64,000 nucleotides of DNA, taken from Pestalotiopsis fici W106-1 (Eukaryota > Ascomycota > Sordariomycetes > Amphisphaeriales > Sporocadaceae). This document shows, one piece after another, positions 1-10,045 of the stretch (within the stretch, counting starts at the first letter, position 1; the number at the start of each line of letters is the position of its first letter). The notes beneath the pieces were generated by a model. That model was given only the letters and a program-made list of their open reading frames with translations. It made no database searches and was not told where the DNA came from. A program made the translations under genes and the position numbers. The stretch lies in assembly GCF_000516985.1 (NCBI RefSeq), contig NW_006917104.1:620001-684000 (forward strand), in the 5' to 3' direction.

Positions 1-340
1 CGTCCTCCTTGGCAAGGGGCATCTCAAAATCCTCCTTCTTGGCATCCGAAGTCTCTTCGGCCCTGCAACGATCTGCCTGTGAGCATCACCACATCATGAA
101 GATCATGAGGGGGTATTAAGACCAACTTGTTTGAGTTGAGAACATCATCAACATTTCCTCCCTTAGAGTGAATGCTGTGGTACTTCTGCAAGTATGGACA
201 TTAGCACGATATTTTGTCACGTTGCGTTTCGCTAATCTCCAACTCACCTTATACTCCTGGAGAGCGTCATTCCAAGAGTTTACCAATGCACTGTCGTCCC
301 ATATTTCCTCATGGGACAGGTTCTGCTCGTTGGACGACAT
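1..340 (-). CDS. SMN1: SMN-like protein, 5' part, cut by window edge
   Basis: This is the N-terminal part of a survival-motor-neuron-like protein, expected to act in spliceosomal snRNP assembly. Exon 1 (340..248) starts at the first ATG and ends at a GTGAGT donor; it encodes the SMN hallmark EIWDDSALVNSWNDALQEYK, the segment that binds Gemin2 in the family. Exon 2 starts at 185 after TTGCAG and continues KYHSIHSKGGNVDDVL, as in fungal SMN proteins. A third exon (62..1) opens after TTGCAG, reads AEETSDAKKEDFEM and runs off the window. I could not fix the donor of exon 2 (near 119). The C-terminal YG-box part would lie outside the window. It is divergent from the NOP15-like gene. Family identification is strong from the motif; snRNP function is inferred. 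Confidence 0.8.
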
Positions 341-1146
341 TGCAACTGTTTCTGACGTGTAGTCGTGGAGGATCCTGATGGGAGAAAACCAATTTCCAGG
401 CCACGACTCTTGGGCTGTTTGATAGTGAAGTGCCTGCCCAGGCAACAGTTAGCAGGGTTCGAATCAGTAACTTGACAATGTCTCTTGACGGGAAATTATT
501 GGGAGGGAAGAAAAGTCGCATAGCAGCGAGTATTGACACAATTGTTGAGTAGGCAAGATCCATACGATCTTCAATGTTTAAAATTCAGGTGCAAGTTTGG
601 AGACTCATCACGGAAACAACTGAATGGCGGGTTTGACTGATTTCGAAACAAAACACCAATGCAACTTGTTGCTCGAGTACTTACCAGGTGGGCTCGAGAT
701 CAAACGATGCTCTTTCTGGTTCTGAAAAGCGCGGCGCTTGAAGTGTAGATGTCGTATATATCAAATTGATGCGCTTGTTTTCCTTTGACTAGATATCCGT
801 TCAAGCCCATGAATGGAGAACCAGAGGTTGAATGGAGGCAGTAGTACGAAGGTAGATACAAGCATTGATGAGTTATGGGAGCCGCCATTGAAGTCTAGCG
901 CTGCTCAGTGCTAGTAGGTACAATCTTGGCGGATAGAATTGCGCATTGGCAGTTCAAAACTTAGCTGGCAATGAGAGACTGGGCAGGTGGGGCACAGTGT
1001 TCTAGGCGGTGTGCCACAATTCCCCCAAGCGCGGAAACCAGCCGGCAGAATTTCCAATTTTCCAAAAAAAGTTTCTGGCTATCAGGAACCAGGAACACTC
1101 GAAGGCGGGCAAATTCTGTGATTACAAGCAAAACAATCAAATCACC
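341..1146. other. Divergent promoter region, no gene seen
   Basis: Shared upstream region of the SMN-like gene (-) and the NOP15-like gene (+). I see no convincing coding frame, RNA gene or repeat. Confidence 0.5.
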
Positions 1147-2404
1147 ATGGCTCCTGAACTTCGCTCACGGAGGGCTTCCTGTATGTCCAATTGTATTCGC
1201 CGCAGATTTTTGGACATGATTTCCTGACCAATTCATCCACAGCTTCCTCGCAAAAGAGCACACCCAAGTCCAAGGGTGGTGCAGCTACGACAAAGCGCAA
1301 GGCCGCTGACGATGCCAGCCCCGTCGTGGTCAAGAAGACAAAGGCCGTGAAGGCCGACACTCCAGCCAAGAAGGCGACCAAGGCATCGAAACCAGCCAAG
1401 AAGGTCGAGGAACCTGCCGAACCCGTCGCAGCAGATGACGAGCATCCCTTTTCCGATGACGACGAACAAGACAATGACCAGGCTTTGGCCCTGGCTGGTG
1501 TTTCCGACAGCGAGGATGAAGCAGCAGTCGATGAGAGCGCTGCTTTCAAAGAGGGACAGGACGTTGGAAAGGCCCCAGTCTCTTCCAAGGCAGTCGAGAA
1601 GTCGAAAAAGGCAGGCAAGGGCGGCAAGCAAGACAAGGCAGTTGTTTACATTGGACGCATCCCCCACGGTTTCTACGAACGACAGATGCACGAGTACTTT
1701 GGGCAATTTGGCGACATTTCGAGATTGCGGTTGTCGAGGAACAAGAAGACTGGCCAGAGCAAACATTTCGCTTTCATAGAGTTTGCCGACGAGAGCACCG
1801 CCGAATACGTGGTCAAGTCGATGAACAACGTAAGTCGCCAAGGCCAATTGCTTCTGGTTGTCTCGTACAACAGTTGCGCATTTGACTCTTCACCTATGCT
1901 AACATGTGACAGTATCTTCTGTTTGGTCATCTCCTGAAGTGCAGGATAGTGCCCAACGCTCAAGTCCACGACGATCTCTTCAAGGGTGCTGGCAAGCGAT
2001 ACAAGGCAATCCCCAGCAACAAGATTGAGGCAAACAAGCTGAAGAAGCCTCTTTCTGAGGGTGAATGGGCAGCCAAGATTTCCAAAGAGAACAATAAGCG
2101 CGCACAGAAGGCCAAGAAGCTCAGCGCACTCGGTTACGACTTTGATGCGCCCCAGTTGAAGGACGCGGTTGCTCCCACGGCCGGAGCTCTAGAGGCAGCC
2201 GAAGAGGAGGCACCCAAGGCCATCGAGGCAGCCCCTCCAGCTGCTGAGTCCGAGGCTCCCGCGGAAGAGGACGTCGGTGATGGTATCGAGTCGCTAGACG
2301 GCGATAAAGTTGTGAAGCAGCCAGCCAAGGCGAACAAGCAGAATGGAGCCAAGGGAGGAAAGAAGGCCAAGAAGGCAGCGAAGCCGAAGAAGACAAAGGC
2401 GTAA
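1147..2404 (+). CDS. NOP15: NOP15-like nucleolar RNA-binding protein (RRM)
   Basis: Predicted nucleolar factor for 60S ribosomal subunit assembly, the yeast Nop15/human NIFK type. Three exons: 1147..1180, 1243..1829 and 1913..2404, giving 370 residues. Introns have GTATGT..CACAG and GTAAGT..GACAG ends and the joins are in phase. The N-terminal 130 residues or so are a Lys/Ala-rich then acidic low-complexity region. One RRM follows: RNP2-like VVYIGRIPHGF and RNP1-like SKHFAFIEF. After the second intron comes NYLLFGHLLKCRIVP, typical of Nop15 proteins. The C-terminus is a Lys/Ala-rich basic tail. The long disordered flanks make it longer than yeast Nop15 (about 220 residues), as usual in filamentous fungi. 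The start is the ATG that opens a short first exon (MAPELRSRRAS). Confidence 0.88.
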
Positions 2405-3457
2405 GCGAGCTTGAAGCCAAGCAAGCAGGGCTTGTAGCATAGTCAATTAAGCGACGATTTTCATGAGCAATTTTTAATACCACCCATATTAACAACACTT
2501 GGTGATTTTCAAGAGACAGGCGTGTAGATGAAGAGTGCTCCACATATGCGACCACTATAGATGGAGTGGTTTGCGATTACTGATTTCAGCATAACAAGCT
2601 GACAATGAGATGTTTGCACATAGCGAACCTTCTGCACCCATAAGGGCAAAAGCCGAGCAGCAGTAGGATTATAAAAGGCAATGATTATTCTACTTCAGCC
2701 GGGTTATTTGAAACTATCTATTTACTTGCACCATGTAGGTGCAGGCAGTTTCGAAAAGTTTGCCAGCGAAGGGTGAATATGTATGAAGAAGAAGAGAAAG
2801 AAATTTTTGAAAGAGCCCGGCCTCGACTTTGCGATATGTACCAAGAAAAAAAAAATCCCATCCCGCGCTTGGGGGGAATCCACCGACTCCATCAGGTGAC
2901 CGATAATGTACATTCAAATAATAAGGGGCTTTCTTCTTCCAGCCTCAACTCGAATGATCTATTGGTTAGCGGTGAGTATTTATGATAGACCCCATAGTAT
3001 TCAGTCTTCCAGCATTCAAAAAGCTGGGAGCCTTCGTAATCGGCCACGTTGTTCGCCTTTGGCTGTTCCGTCACTCATATCGTGTACGTGTTTGAGGTAC
3101 ATTGTCTCTTATTATAACAAATGTAAACAGCTTGCCTGTGCCTTGTTACATTACCTAAGGTGACCTTCCAGAGCTCGCTGTTCAAGTCCGCTAGCGCAAG
3201 CCCAGCCCACCATCAACTTCCCTACCTTGCCTACTACGACCACCTAGACGACTAAAACGTGCTTTGCCAGGTACGGGAAACGGACTCGCTAAAGTCAACG
3301 TGTGACTTCCCGCTAGAGAACACTACATACTGCTGGCATCGACTTTCTCAGAAAGTGTGTCCTGATATACGCACGTTATTTACTCGCCTTCAACAGTCGG
3401 CAGAAAGACTTTAAATGTCTCGTGGGTCTCCATTGACTACGTGAATCTTTGGCAAGA
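2405..3457. other. Intergenic, no gene seen
   Basis: 3' region of the NOP15-like gene and upstream region of the golgin gene. The short open frames here have no splice support, codon bias or recognisable domains. Confidence 0.5.
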
Positions 3458-5315
3458 ATGTCTCCAACGGATGCGACTGCCGGTCAGTAAACCACGTTTC
3501 CCCCCGGGGGTCCCTGCGCTGGACGTGCGGACAGATAGCTGACAGCAGACTGCCCGAGCAGCTTCCAAGAAGAAGAACAATAAGAAGAAGAAGGGCGCCG
3601 GAAACAAGGATAAGACAGTACACGATGAGCCAAAATCGACAGATGTGACACAACAAAATGGGGAATTGGAAGGCGAAGAAGAAGATGACGACGCCCCAGC
3701 AGATCTTGTAACGGTAAATGCCTCCCCAACTCTCCCGTCCAAGAATAACAACAACAAGCCATTCAATTGCGCAAGTCCTGTTGCTGATCTTTGCTTCTAG
3801 ACTGCGCCCTCTAACGGTCATGCCACGTCACCGCAACCAACTAACGGAGATCATCAAAGCTCTACGGACAAAGCAGCAGCAATCCCGTCTAGCACAGATG
3901 TTACACAAGGCCCGGATCCAAGCGCACGACTAGAAGCCATGTCACAGGAACGAGAAGCCCTTAGAGTCGAGGTCGAGCAGTTACGCAAGCAGCTGGAAAC
4001 GATACAAGAGACTCATAACCAGGAGACGGTGCAACTCAAGTCAGATTTGGAGGAAAGCGAAGCCGCAAAAGAGCATGCGGAAGAACAATATCACACACTC
4101 ATGGGTCGAGTGGAGAAGATCAAGGAGACCCTCGGCAGCAGATTAGCACGAGATAGGGAGGACCTCGAGGAAGCCAATAAGCGCATTGAGGAGCTGGAAT
4201 CACAGAGTGAAGAATGGCAGAATGGCAGCCAGAAGTACCAGGAGGAAATCGACGGCCTAAAGACGGAATTGCAAGATGCAACTAGAGAGCTATCCAGCCT
4301 CAGAAGTCGCAATAACCTGTCCCAGCACAACTCCTTGAAAGAAAAGGAGGACCTACAACGGCAATTACAGCATTTGCGAAAGGAAGCCGAAGCAGCAAAA
4401 GATGCCATGGGCGATTGGGAAGTTCTAGCCATGGAAGAACGGTCGATACGTGAACAATTGGCGGAAAAGACAGCTGCACTCGAGGAGCAAGTCACTTCCC
4501 TGCGAGAGAGCTACGAACGCGCTGCTTCGGATCGCGATACACAGTCACAAGCCGTGGACAGTCTGCAAAGGGCCCTGCAGGAGATCCAGGATGCTCGCAA
4601 GAGAGAGCTTCGTGAAATGGTGGAGACGTCTGAAGAGCAGCTCCAGGCCATGAAGAAGGCAGTCAAGGATGCCGATGCCAGAGCTCAGGAGGCAGAAACG
4701 CTCAAGGTTTCGCTACAGAAAGAGCTGGAGCGGACTGCTCCATTCGAGAAGGAGGTCAAGGAGAAGAACCTCTTGATTGGCAAGTTGAGGCATGAGGCCA
4801 TCGTTCTCAACGACCACCTAACAAAGGCTTTACGGTACTTGAAGAAGACCAAGCCCGAGGACAGCATTGATAGGTATGGCGTTTCCTCGCTGACACTTTG
4901 TGTGCCTTTATTAATTCGTCTTCTTAGGCAAATCGTCACCAACCATTTCCTGCAATTCCTGGCTCTGGACCGGTCAGACCCCAAGAAGTTCCAGATCTTG
5001 CAGGTGATAGCCGGACTCTTGAACTGGACTGATGAGCAGCGGGAACAAGCTGGCTTGGCAAGACCGGGCGCTTCGAGCAACACCCTGCGCCTACCACATT
5101 CACCCTTCCATCGGACGCCTAGTACGCCATCCTTGAATACCGACTTCTTTTCGGAACCAACCCCAACATCTGCCAACAAAGAATCTCTATCAGACCTCTG
5201 GGCGAGTTTCCTTGAACGAAGTGCTGAGGAGGGTAAGCCTGAGGATGGGTCTAGAAAGGGCAGCGGCTCCAGTGCCGCAACAGGTCCAATCAAGCCAGAT
5301 GCGAGGACAGGCTAG
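3458..5315 (+). CDS. IMH1: GRIP-domain golgin, IMH1-like
   Basis: Coiled-coil tether of the trans-Golgi. In the family, the GRIP domain binds Arl1-GTP and supports endosome-to-Golgi traffic. Four exons: 3458..3482, 3562..3713, 3801..4873 and 4928..5315, giving 545 residues in phase. The N-terminus is Lys-rich then acidic. A long Glu/Lys/Gln-rich coiled coil spans about residues 100-360 with no hydrophobic segment. The GRIP region near residues 380-450 carries RHEAIVLNDHLTKALRYLKK and, after the last intron, QIVTNHFLQFLALDRSDPKK. A Ser/Thr/Pro-rich tail follows. The last intron (54 nt) has a length divisible by three and no stop, so unspliced RNA would stay in frame with an 18-residue insert inside the GRIP domain. 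Confidence 0.87.
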
Positions 5316-5791
5316 GATAAATCTTGGCTATCAATATGTCACGCCTTTACGATGGCGAAGTGATTTCGTGTAAAACAAAAGACATTGTAATCAGTATCCT
5401 CAGAGCAGCCCTGAGTAAGTCCGCTGTTTCTGCAAAAAGAGGAAAATCCCGGCGCATACAAATGACAAAAGACAAAACCATCGTCTTATCATGAATATCT
5501 GAATTAGAAGCGTGCTTCTAGTGTCCAGAAGTATGTCCGATCTACGAATCCTACAGAATGATACACCATTGTTTAGGAAATAGTGACTATAATCTCTGTG
5601 AGGTATCCTCTGGCCACGAGTGTTTAGTTCACGATTTCGATTAAAGCCGTAAGATCAAGAAGTCAGACTAAAATATGTCACCATGTCATCACCTAGGTAA
5701 AGGACAAGCAAAGATGTGTAAGTGTAATAAAATTGAATATAGATGCCGATACAATATTACAATCCCTGTCAAGCTGGTATGTCTTAATTTC
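5316..5791. other. Convergent 3' regions, no gene seen
   Basis: Lies between the ends of the golgin gene (+) and the membrane protein gene (-). AT-rich, with no coding signal that I trust. Confidence 0.5.
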
Positions 5792-6921
5792 TCAGCCCAC
5801 AGACACTGGCTCCAATGCCCTTTCATGAAGGGGAAGAATATTGGTAGCATAAGCCTCGGCGTCTTGAGTAATGCCGGCCATGTTGATCCTGTTGCTGAGC
5901 GCATCATTGACGCCCTCAACAACCTCGCGCTCCTCCATGACCTCGCGCATGAGCCGGCCCTCGTGCTGCCAGTACGCAAGCATGCGGGCGCGCAGCTCCT
6001 CGTCGCGAATGGCCGTGTTCTTGACAATTCCGAGGGCATTGAGACGGCTCCGGGCCGCGAGCAGCAGACGGGCCGTGGCCTCGACGCGCTCGGCGGGGGC
6101 GGGCGGCGAGGCAAAGGCGCGGTTCGTCGACGACAGGTACAGCAGCGCGGCGAAGCCGGCGTCGAGGAGCGCGAGCCCCGTCAGGCGGAACAGGCGCATG
6201 CTCCAGTAAAACATGTCGAGCTCGGCGAGGCGCGTCGCCCGCGCGTTCTGCTGGTGGTTGTAGCTGCTGACGAGGTAGACGTCGAGGGCGGCGGCGGCGG
6301 CGCTGGCCAGCACGGCCGGCGTGCGCCACTTGGTGCCGTCGGAGCCCGTCAGCATGCCCGAGGTCGCGACCGAGAGCACAAAGAGGTTCAAGAGGTGCGG
6401 GCCCAGCACGCCCGGCACGGCATAGTAGAGGTAGGAGCGCGGGTCCTCGGCGTTGCAAAAGGGGCAGTCGGCGAGGACGCCGGGGCCGTACTGAAGGTAC
6501 AGCAGGCGGCTCTCGAGGTTGACAAACTTGGCGCGGAGGGCGGCGTCCGTGTCGCTCAGCGCGTTGCCCGGGCGGAGCGCCGTGAGTCGCGTGAATAAGA
6601 CATCGGTCGGGATCTGGAGCCGCGACTGCGTCCGGACAAAGAGGTTCTCGGGTGCGAACGGGGGCAGGGTGAGTACGAGACAGATGACTGTGGCGAGACC
6701 GAGCAGGAAGAGCGTGCGCTGGACCTTTGGTGGGATCGGCTTGATGCTGAGACCCTGAGCTGCTGGACCAGCGCGGAAGGTGCGATAGTAGCCGATGGCC
6801 TTTGGGAGCAGGATGGGTCCAAAGAACAGGAGGAGGGACTTGATACTGTGGCAGAACTTAGTATAGCTTCGTTACTGCTGGCCAATGGATTAATTACTTA
6901 CGTGCCCCAGGAAACCGCCAT
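5792..6921 (-). CDS. Conserved fungal multispanning membrane protein, function unknown
   Basis: Two exons: 6921..6902 (20 nt, MAVSWG) and 6845..5792, joined over GTAAGT..CCACAG, giving 357 residues. I do not recognise a characterised family, but it has the look of a conserved ascomycete protein. Hydrophobic segments occur at LLLFFGPILLP (residues 11-21), LFLLGLATVICLVLTL (about 50-65), LLNLFVLSVATSGM, AVLASAAAAALDVYLV and LFRLTGLALLDAGFAALLYL. A CPFC motif sits in a loop near residue 125, and the first segment is followed by PKAIGYYRTFR. The C-terminal 90 residues are soluble and helical. The coding sequence is notably GC-rich (cgc, gcc, ctc codons) compared with neighbouring non-coding DNA. 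The 20-nt first exon is supported by a good ATG, donor, acceptor and phase. Confidence 0.75.
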
Positions 6922-7733
6922 TTTTATCAAGTGTTATCACGATACTATCATCTTTGGTATGTCAAGGAAGAATGTCCATGAAAGCGCAAGCTCCAAAGGT
7001 GGAAAGACAGCTTGGCCACTACAATTTGCGGCTCAGGAACCGCAACGGCAAGGCTGACAGATGTCATTCTCGTTAAGCACAATTGGAAGGGGACCAAATG
7101 CCAGGGGTCGGCGCGGGCGGTGGAACGGGAGCCAGATAGGCTAAGCCAGAGAAGGTTAGATCTGGAATAATTAGTTGGACCCATACCTCACAGCCATATT
7201 TTTTCCCAGCTTTTTCCAACTGCTTCAGATTTTTTCTTCATTTCTACATCAACTCATCCGTCCACTGTTCTGAACTCGTACTTAGAAACCTGTCATGGCG
7301 ACATCACTCCTACCTTTCCGCAAGAATAAGACGCGGAAGTCTCCTGGATCATCTGTCTGTGCCGCAAGCAAGGAACTCTAGCAGCGCTTTGTTATTGCTA
7401 GATGCAGACAGGCATCAACGGTAGGTCAAGGTCCAGACGGATGGATGTAATGAAGCAAACTGTGTGTTTGGCACTTTCGAAGCTTTACCGATCTTCTTCA
7501 CAATGGTCGCTAGAGTCAAAAAGATGCCTAGAGCGAACCCAAGTACTCTGCCAAGAGTCATCTCAATCGTGTTACAGAGTTTTCCAGCTTCGTGCAATGA
7601 CAAACCCTGCGTCAAAAGATGAGAGACATTATTATGCCCACACGTAGACTTTTTTGATTTCTCCTGTCAACTGTAGTTGCAATATGCAGACATGTTGGTG
7701 GCTACGTAGCTAGCTATTACTGTAAAACCCTGT
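6922..7733. other. Intergenic with a possible truncated ORF
   Basis: Upstream of the membrane protein (-) and downstream of GET1 (-). It contains a pyrimidine-rich leader-like stretch (about 7195-7290) followed by a short ORF, listed separately. Confidence 0.4.
7295..7381 (+). pseudogene. Short ORF behind a leader-like sequence, possible broken gene
   Basis: The ATG at 7295 follows a CT-rich stretch that looks like a fungal 5' leader and opens MATSLLPFRKNKTRKSPG. A TAG at 7379 ends it after 28 residues. Reading past the TAG the frame stays open briefly (QRFVIARCRQAS). This may be the 5' end of a decayed gene, an exon of an unrecognised gene, or chance. No family recognised. Confidence 0.2.
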
Positions 7734-8549
7734 TCATGAGGTCTTCTTGGTGTTTGCCGCCTGTCTCTTGTCGCCTCCAGCGGCCATGGGCATCTTCTCG
7801 CGCTTCTGCAGCTTGGCGCCCAAGATCAGTCCCAGGATGCTCGTGATGGTGTCGCTGATCAGCTTGATCACCACCGTGCAGGCCATCTGCCACGAGACAA
7901 TGCTGACGCTGCCCATTGGTGCTCGTGGAAAGGAGAGCACCCATTCGGCGTAGTAAGGGAACCAGCCCTTGGGCAACCAGAACATTGGTTGCTTAGCGTA
8001 CCAGAAGGGCAAGACGAATTTGAGGCCTCGCGTGAGGCACCAGCGAACTGCGCCCACGGAGCTGTCGAATTTGGCTTTTGTCGCATCGTGTGAAGATTCT
8101 AGTAATTAATGATTAGCTCTCCATGCTTCCATATTTGCCAATGCATGCATGTAGGAGCGCGCCGCTGCTCTCCCCCGTTTGGCACTCACTCAGCTTCTCC
8201 AGCTGCTCCATCAGCTTGTCGTGCTGGCGGCGGAGCTTGGCCCATTTTGCGAACTCGTCCTGGCTGCTGGTGGCGTTGAGGTCGCGGCGGACCTTCATGT
8301 ATTCAGTCTGTACATCTCGTCTCTTGGCGGCAGATTTGGAGGTCTCGGTCGGGAGCATAAGGTAGAGCGTCCATAGCTAGAGAATTTGATCACCTTTGGT
8401 CAGCCTGGAGCTCCTATGACGTGTATGGAAAGTTCACGGAAGATGCGGTAGCTGTCTCATACCAAATTGCTGATGGATGCGGCGCCGATGGTGTTGACCA
8501 GATGCACCGCAAGCTCCACGAAAAACACCACGAGTAGTAGCGTCGCCAT
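7734..8549 (-). CDS. GET1: GET1, ER receptor subunit for tail-anchored protein insertion
   Basis: Subunit of the Get1/Get2 ER membrane complex that receives tail-anchored proteins from the Get3 ATPase. Three exons: 8549..8463, 8376..8190 and 8098..7734, 212 residues, all phases consistent. It starts with a membrane segment ([18 protein letters not shown]). Next is LWTLYLMLP and the cytosolic coiled coil that contacts Get3, with the conserved [20 protein letters not shown]. The C-terminal half has WF/WLP-containing membrane segments ([40 protein letters not shown]) and a Lys-rich end. Length and motif order match fungal Get1 (about 200-230 residues). Confidence 0.92.
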
Positions 8550-9040
8550 CTTGGAAGGGCAGATGGTTGTGGGAGGTTGGATGTTGCGGATGTTTGTTTG
8601 TGAAATCCAGTCAGGCGGTTCGCTCGTTGGTACTGGGTGCCAGTGCGTGCGCGCCAGCAAATCGTGGCCTGTCCAGTGAGCGAAAGATCGGAGAAAACAT
8701 GGTTGCTTTCCCCGATGCTGTATTTTACCCCGCCATCCTTTACGCTTTTAGCCTCAAAGAGCCTCAGAGAGCCTCACCCAACTGACGTCCAGCCTCTCAT
8801 TTGCCTGCTGATGGGATTTGTCATCCAATCAATTGTTTCAAGGCTGGAAGAGGCTGACACTCATTGAGCTGCACTCGTAGCATGCTTGTGGTTATTTTTA
8901 CTACAGTATATTGATCGATCGATCATCTTCAATCGCATTGTCAACATGGGAATCGAGGAGCCTCATCTTCAAACATTCGAACCATAGAGGTCGACCTGGC
9001 AAGATTCCAACGAAGCTGATCGTTGCTTCATATTTCTAGA
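8550..9040. other. Divergent promoter region of GET1 and the PTAR1-like gene
   Basis: No gene seen. A short ATG frame at about 8946 (MGIEEPHLQTFEP) ends just before the next gene. It could be an upstream ORF of that gene. Confidence 0.4.
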
Positions 9041-10045
9041 ATGTCCCGCTCTCTCGACAAGGACGTCCTGGACAACCTCAAGGCTGAGGATCCTACAAAA
9101 GTTTACAAAGACATTGCCCATGTGTTGACATCTTTGCCGAACAACGGTGGCCTGCTGGATATCGAGCTTCTCGGAAAGGCGCATCCCTTGGAACCAGGAG
9201 TCAACTATCTCCAAGACGAAAATGCCATTGCGATTCCCAAGCTGAGGTTGACACAAGCCTTCTTTGTCGCGCATCGGATTATACAGCAGCATCTCAAGTC
9301 CCAGTCGCGGGTTGCAAACAACGAGACCCTTGCGGCTACTGCTGTAGCCTTGCTCATGGACCCAGAGCATCTCACTGCTGCTAATATCAGGAAGCGATTT
9401 GTACTGTCTCGATTGGATGAAGCCAATCAAGCCGAGACAGTCCTTCGACACGAGAAACAATTTCTCGATAGTCTATTGACAGCTCGCCTCCATCGTCACA
9501 CGAAATCTCCAACTTTATGGAGCCATAGACGCTGGCTGATAGATCGTTGCAAGACGAAAACATGGACGATTGACTGGCGGAGAGATTTCAGTTCTGTCAT
9601 CATGGTAGCGGCAGAGCGGCACCCTCGAAATTATTACGCGTGGCACCATGCAAGGTGGTTGACAAGCAGTGGCAGATATCAACTCGATCAGAGTACGCTC
9701 TCTAGCATTGTCGACGATGTCAAGGATTGGTGCTTCAGACACCACAATGACATTTCTGGTTGGACATACCTTAGCTTTATTCTCTCAAAGCTCGAGGATA
9801 TGGATGCGCAGCTACGGAAGCGTTCTGCGACGTTTGCTGAAACTCTACAGCTAAGCGAGTCGTTTCGCTGGACGAATGAATCAGTATGGGTTTTCTTGCG
9901 CACCACTGTGGCCAGGAATCACGTCAGCCCAGAGCTTTGCGATTCATTTTTTGAGCTCAATCGGAAGCTTTCGGTTCTGACTCCAGACGGGACTGCAAAA
10001 ATGCCATTGGAAGCAGCTCTTCGGTGGGTTGCTCAGCATCGATAA
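9041..10045 (+). CDS. Protein prenyltransferase alpha-repeat protein, PTAR1-like
   Basis: Single-exon gene of 334 residues. It carries PPTA-type helical repeats with the signature W..R.W: KSPTLWSHRRWLIDR (about residues 155-169) and HPRNYYAWHHARWL (about 193-206), then a third diverged unit (DISGWTYLSFILSKL). In farnesyl- and geranylgeranyl-transferase alpha subunits such repeats form the scaffold around the beta subunit. This protein is shorter and diverged, closest in layout to PTAR1, so a direct catalytic role is uncertain. The start is the ATG at 9041; an upstream non-ATG extension exists but has no support. Other prenyltransferase alpha subunits remain an alternative. Confidence 0.75.
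   Translation: MSRSLDKDVLDNLKAEDPTKVYKDIAHVLTSLPNNGGLLDIELLGKAHPLEPGVNYLQDENAIAIPKLRLTQAFFVAHRIIQQHLKSQSRVANNETLAATAVALLMDPEHLTAANIRKRFVLSRLDEANQAETVLRHEKQFLDSLLTARLHRHTKSPTLWSHRRWLIDRCKTKTWTIDWRRDFSSVIMVAAERHPRNYYAWHHARWLTSSGRYQLDQSTLSSIVDDVKDWCFRHHNDISGWTYLSFILSKLEDMDAQLRKRSATFAETLQLSESFRWTNESVWVFLRTTVARNHVSPELCDSFFELNRKLSVLTPDGTAKMPLEAALRWVAQHR

Noticed and set aside
452..470. GGTTCGAATC-like box resembling a tRNA T-loop
   Set aside because: The flanking bases do not pair as a T-stem, and no acceptor stem or anticodon arm is present.
5675..6598. Long plus-strand open frame rich in Gly, Arg, Ala and Val
   Set aside because: It is the antisense shadow of the GC-rich membrane protein gene on the minus strand, and its composition is that of a complementary frame.
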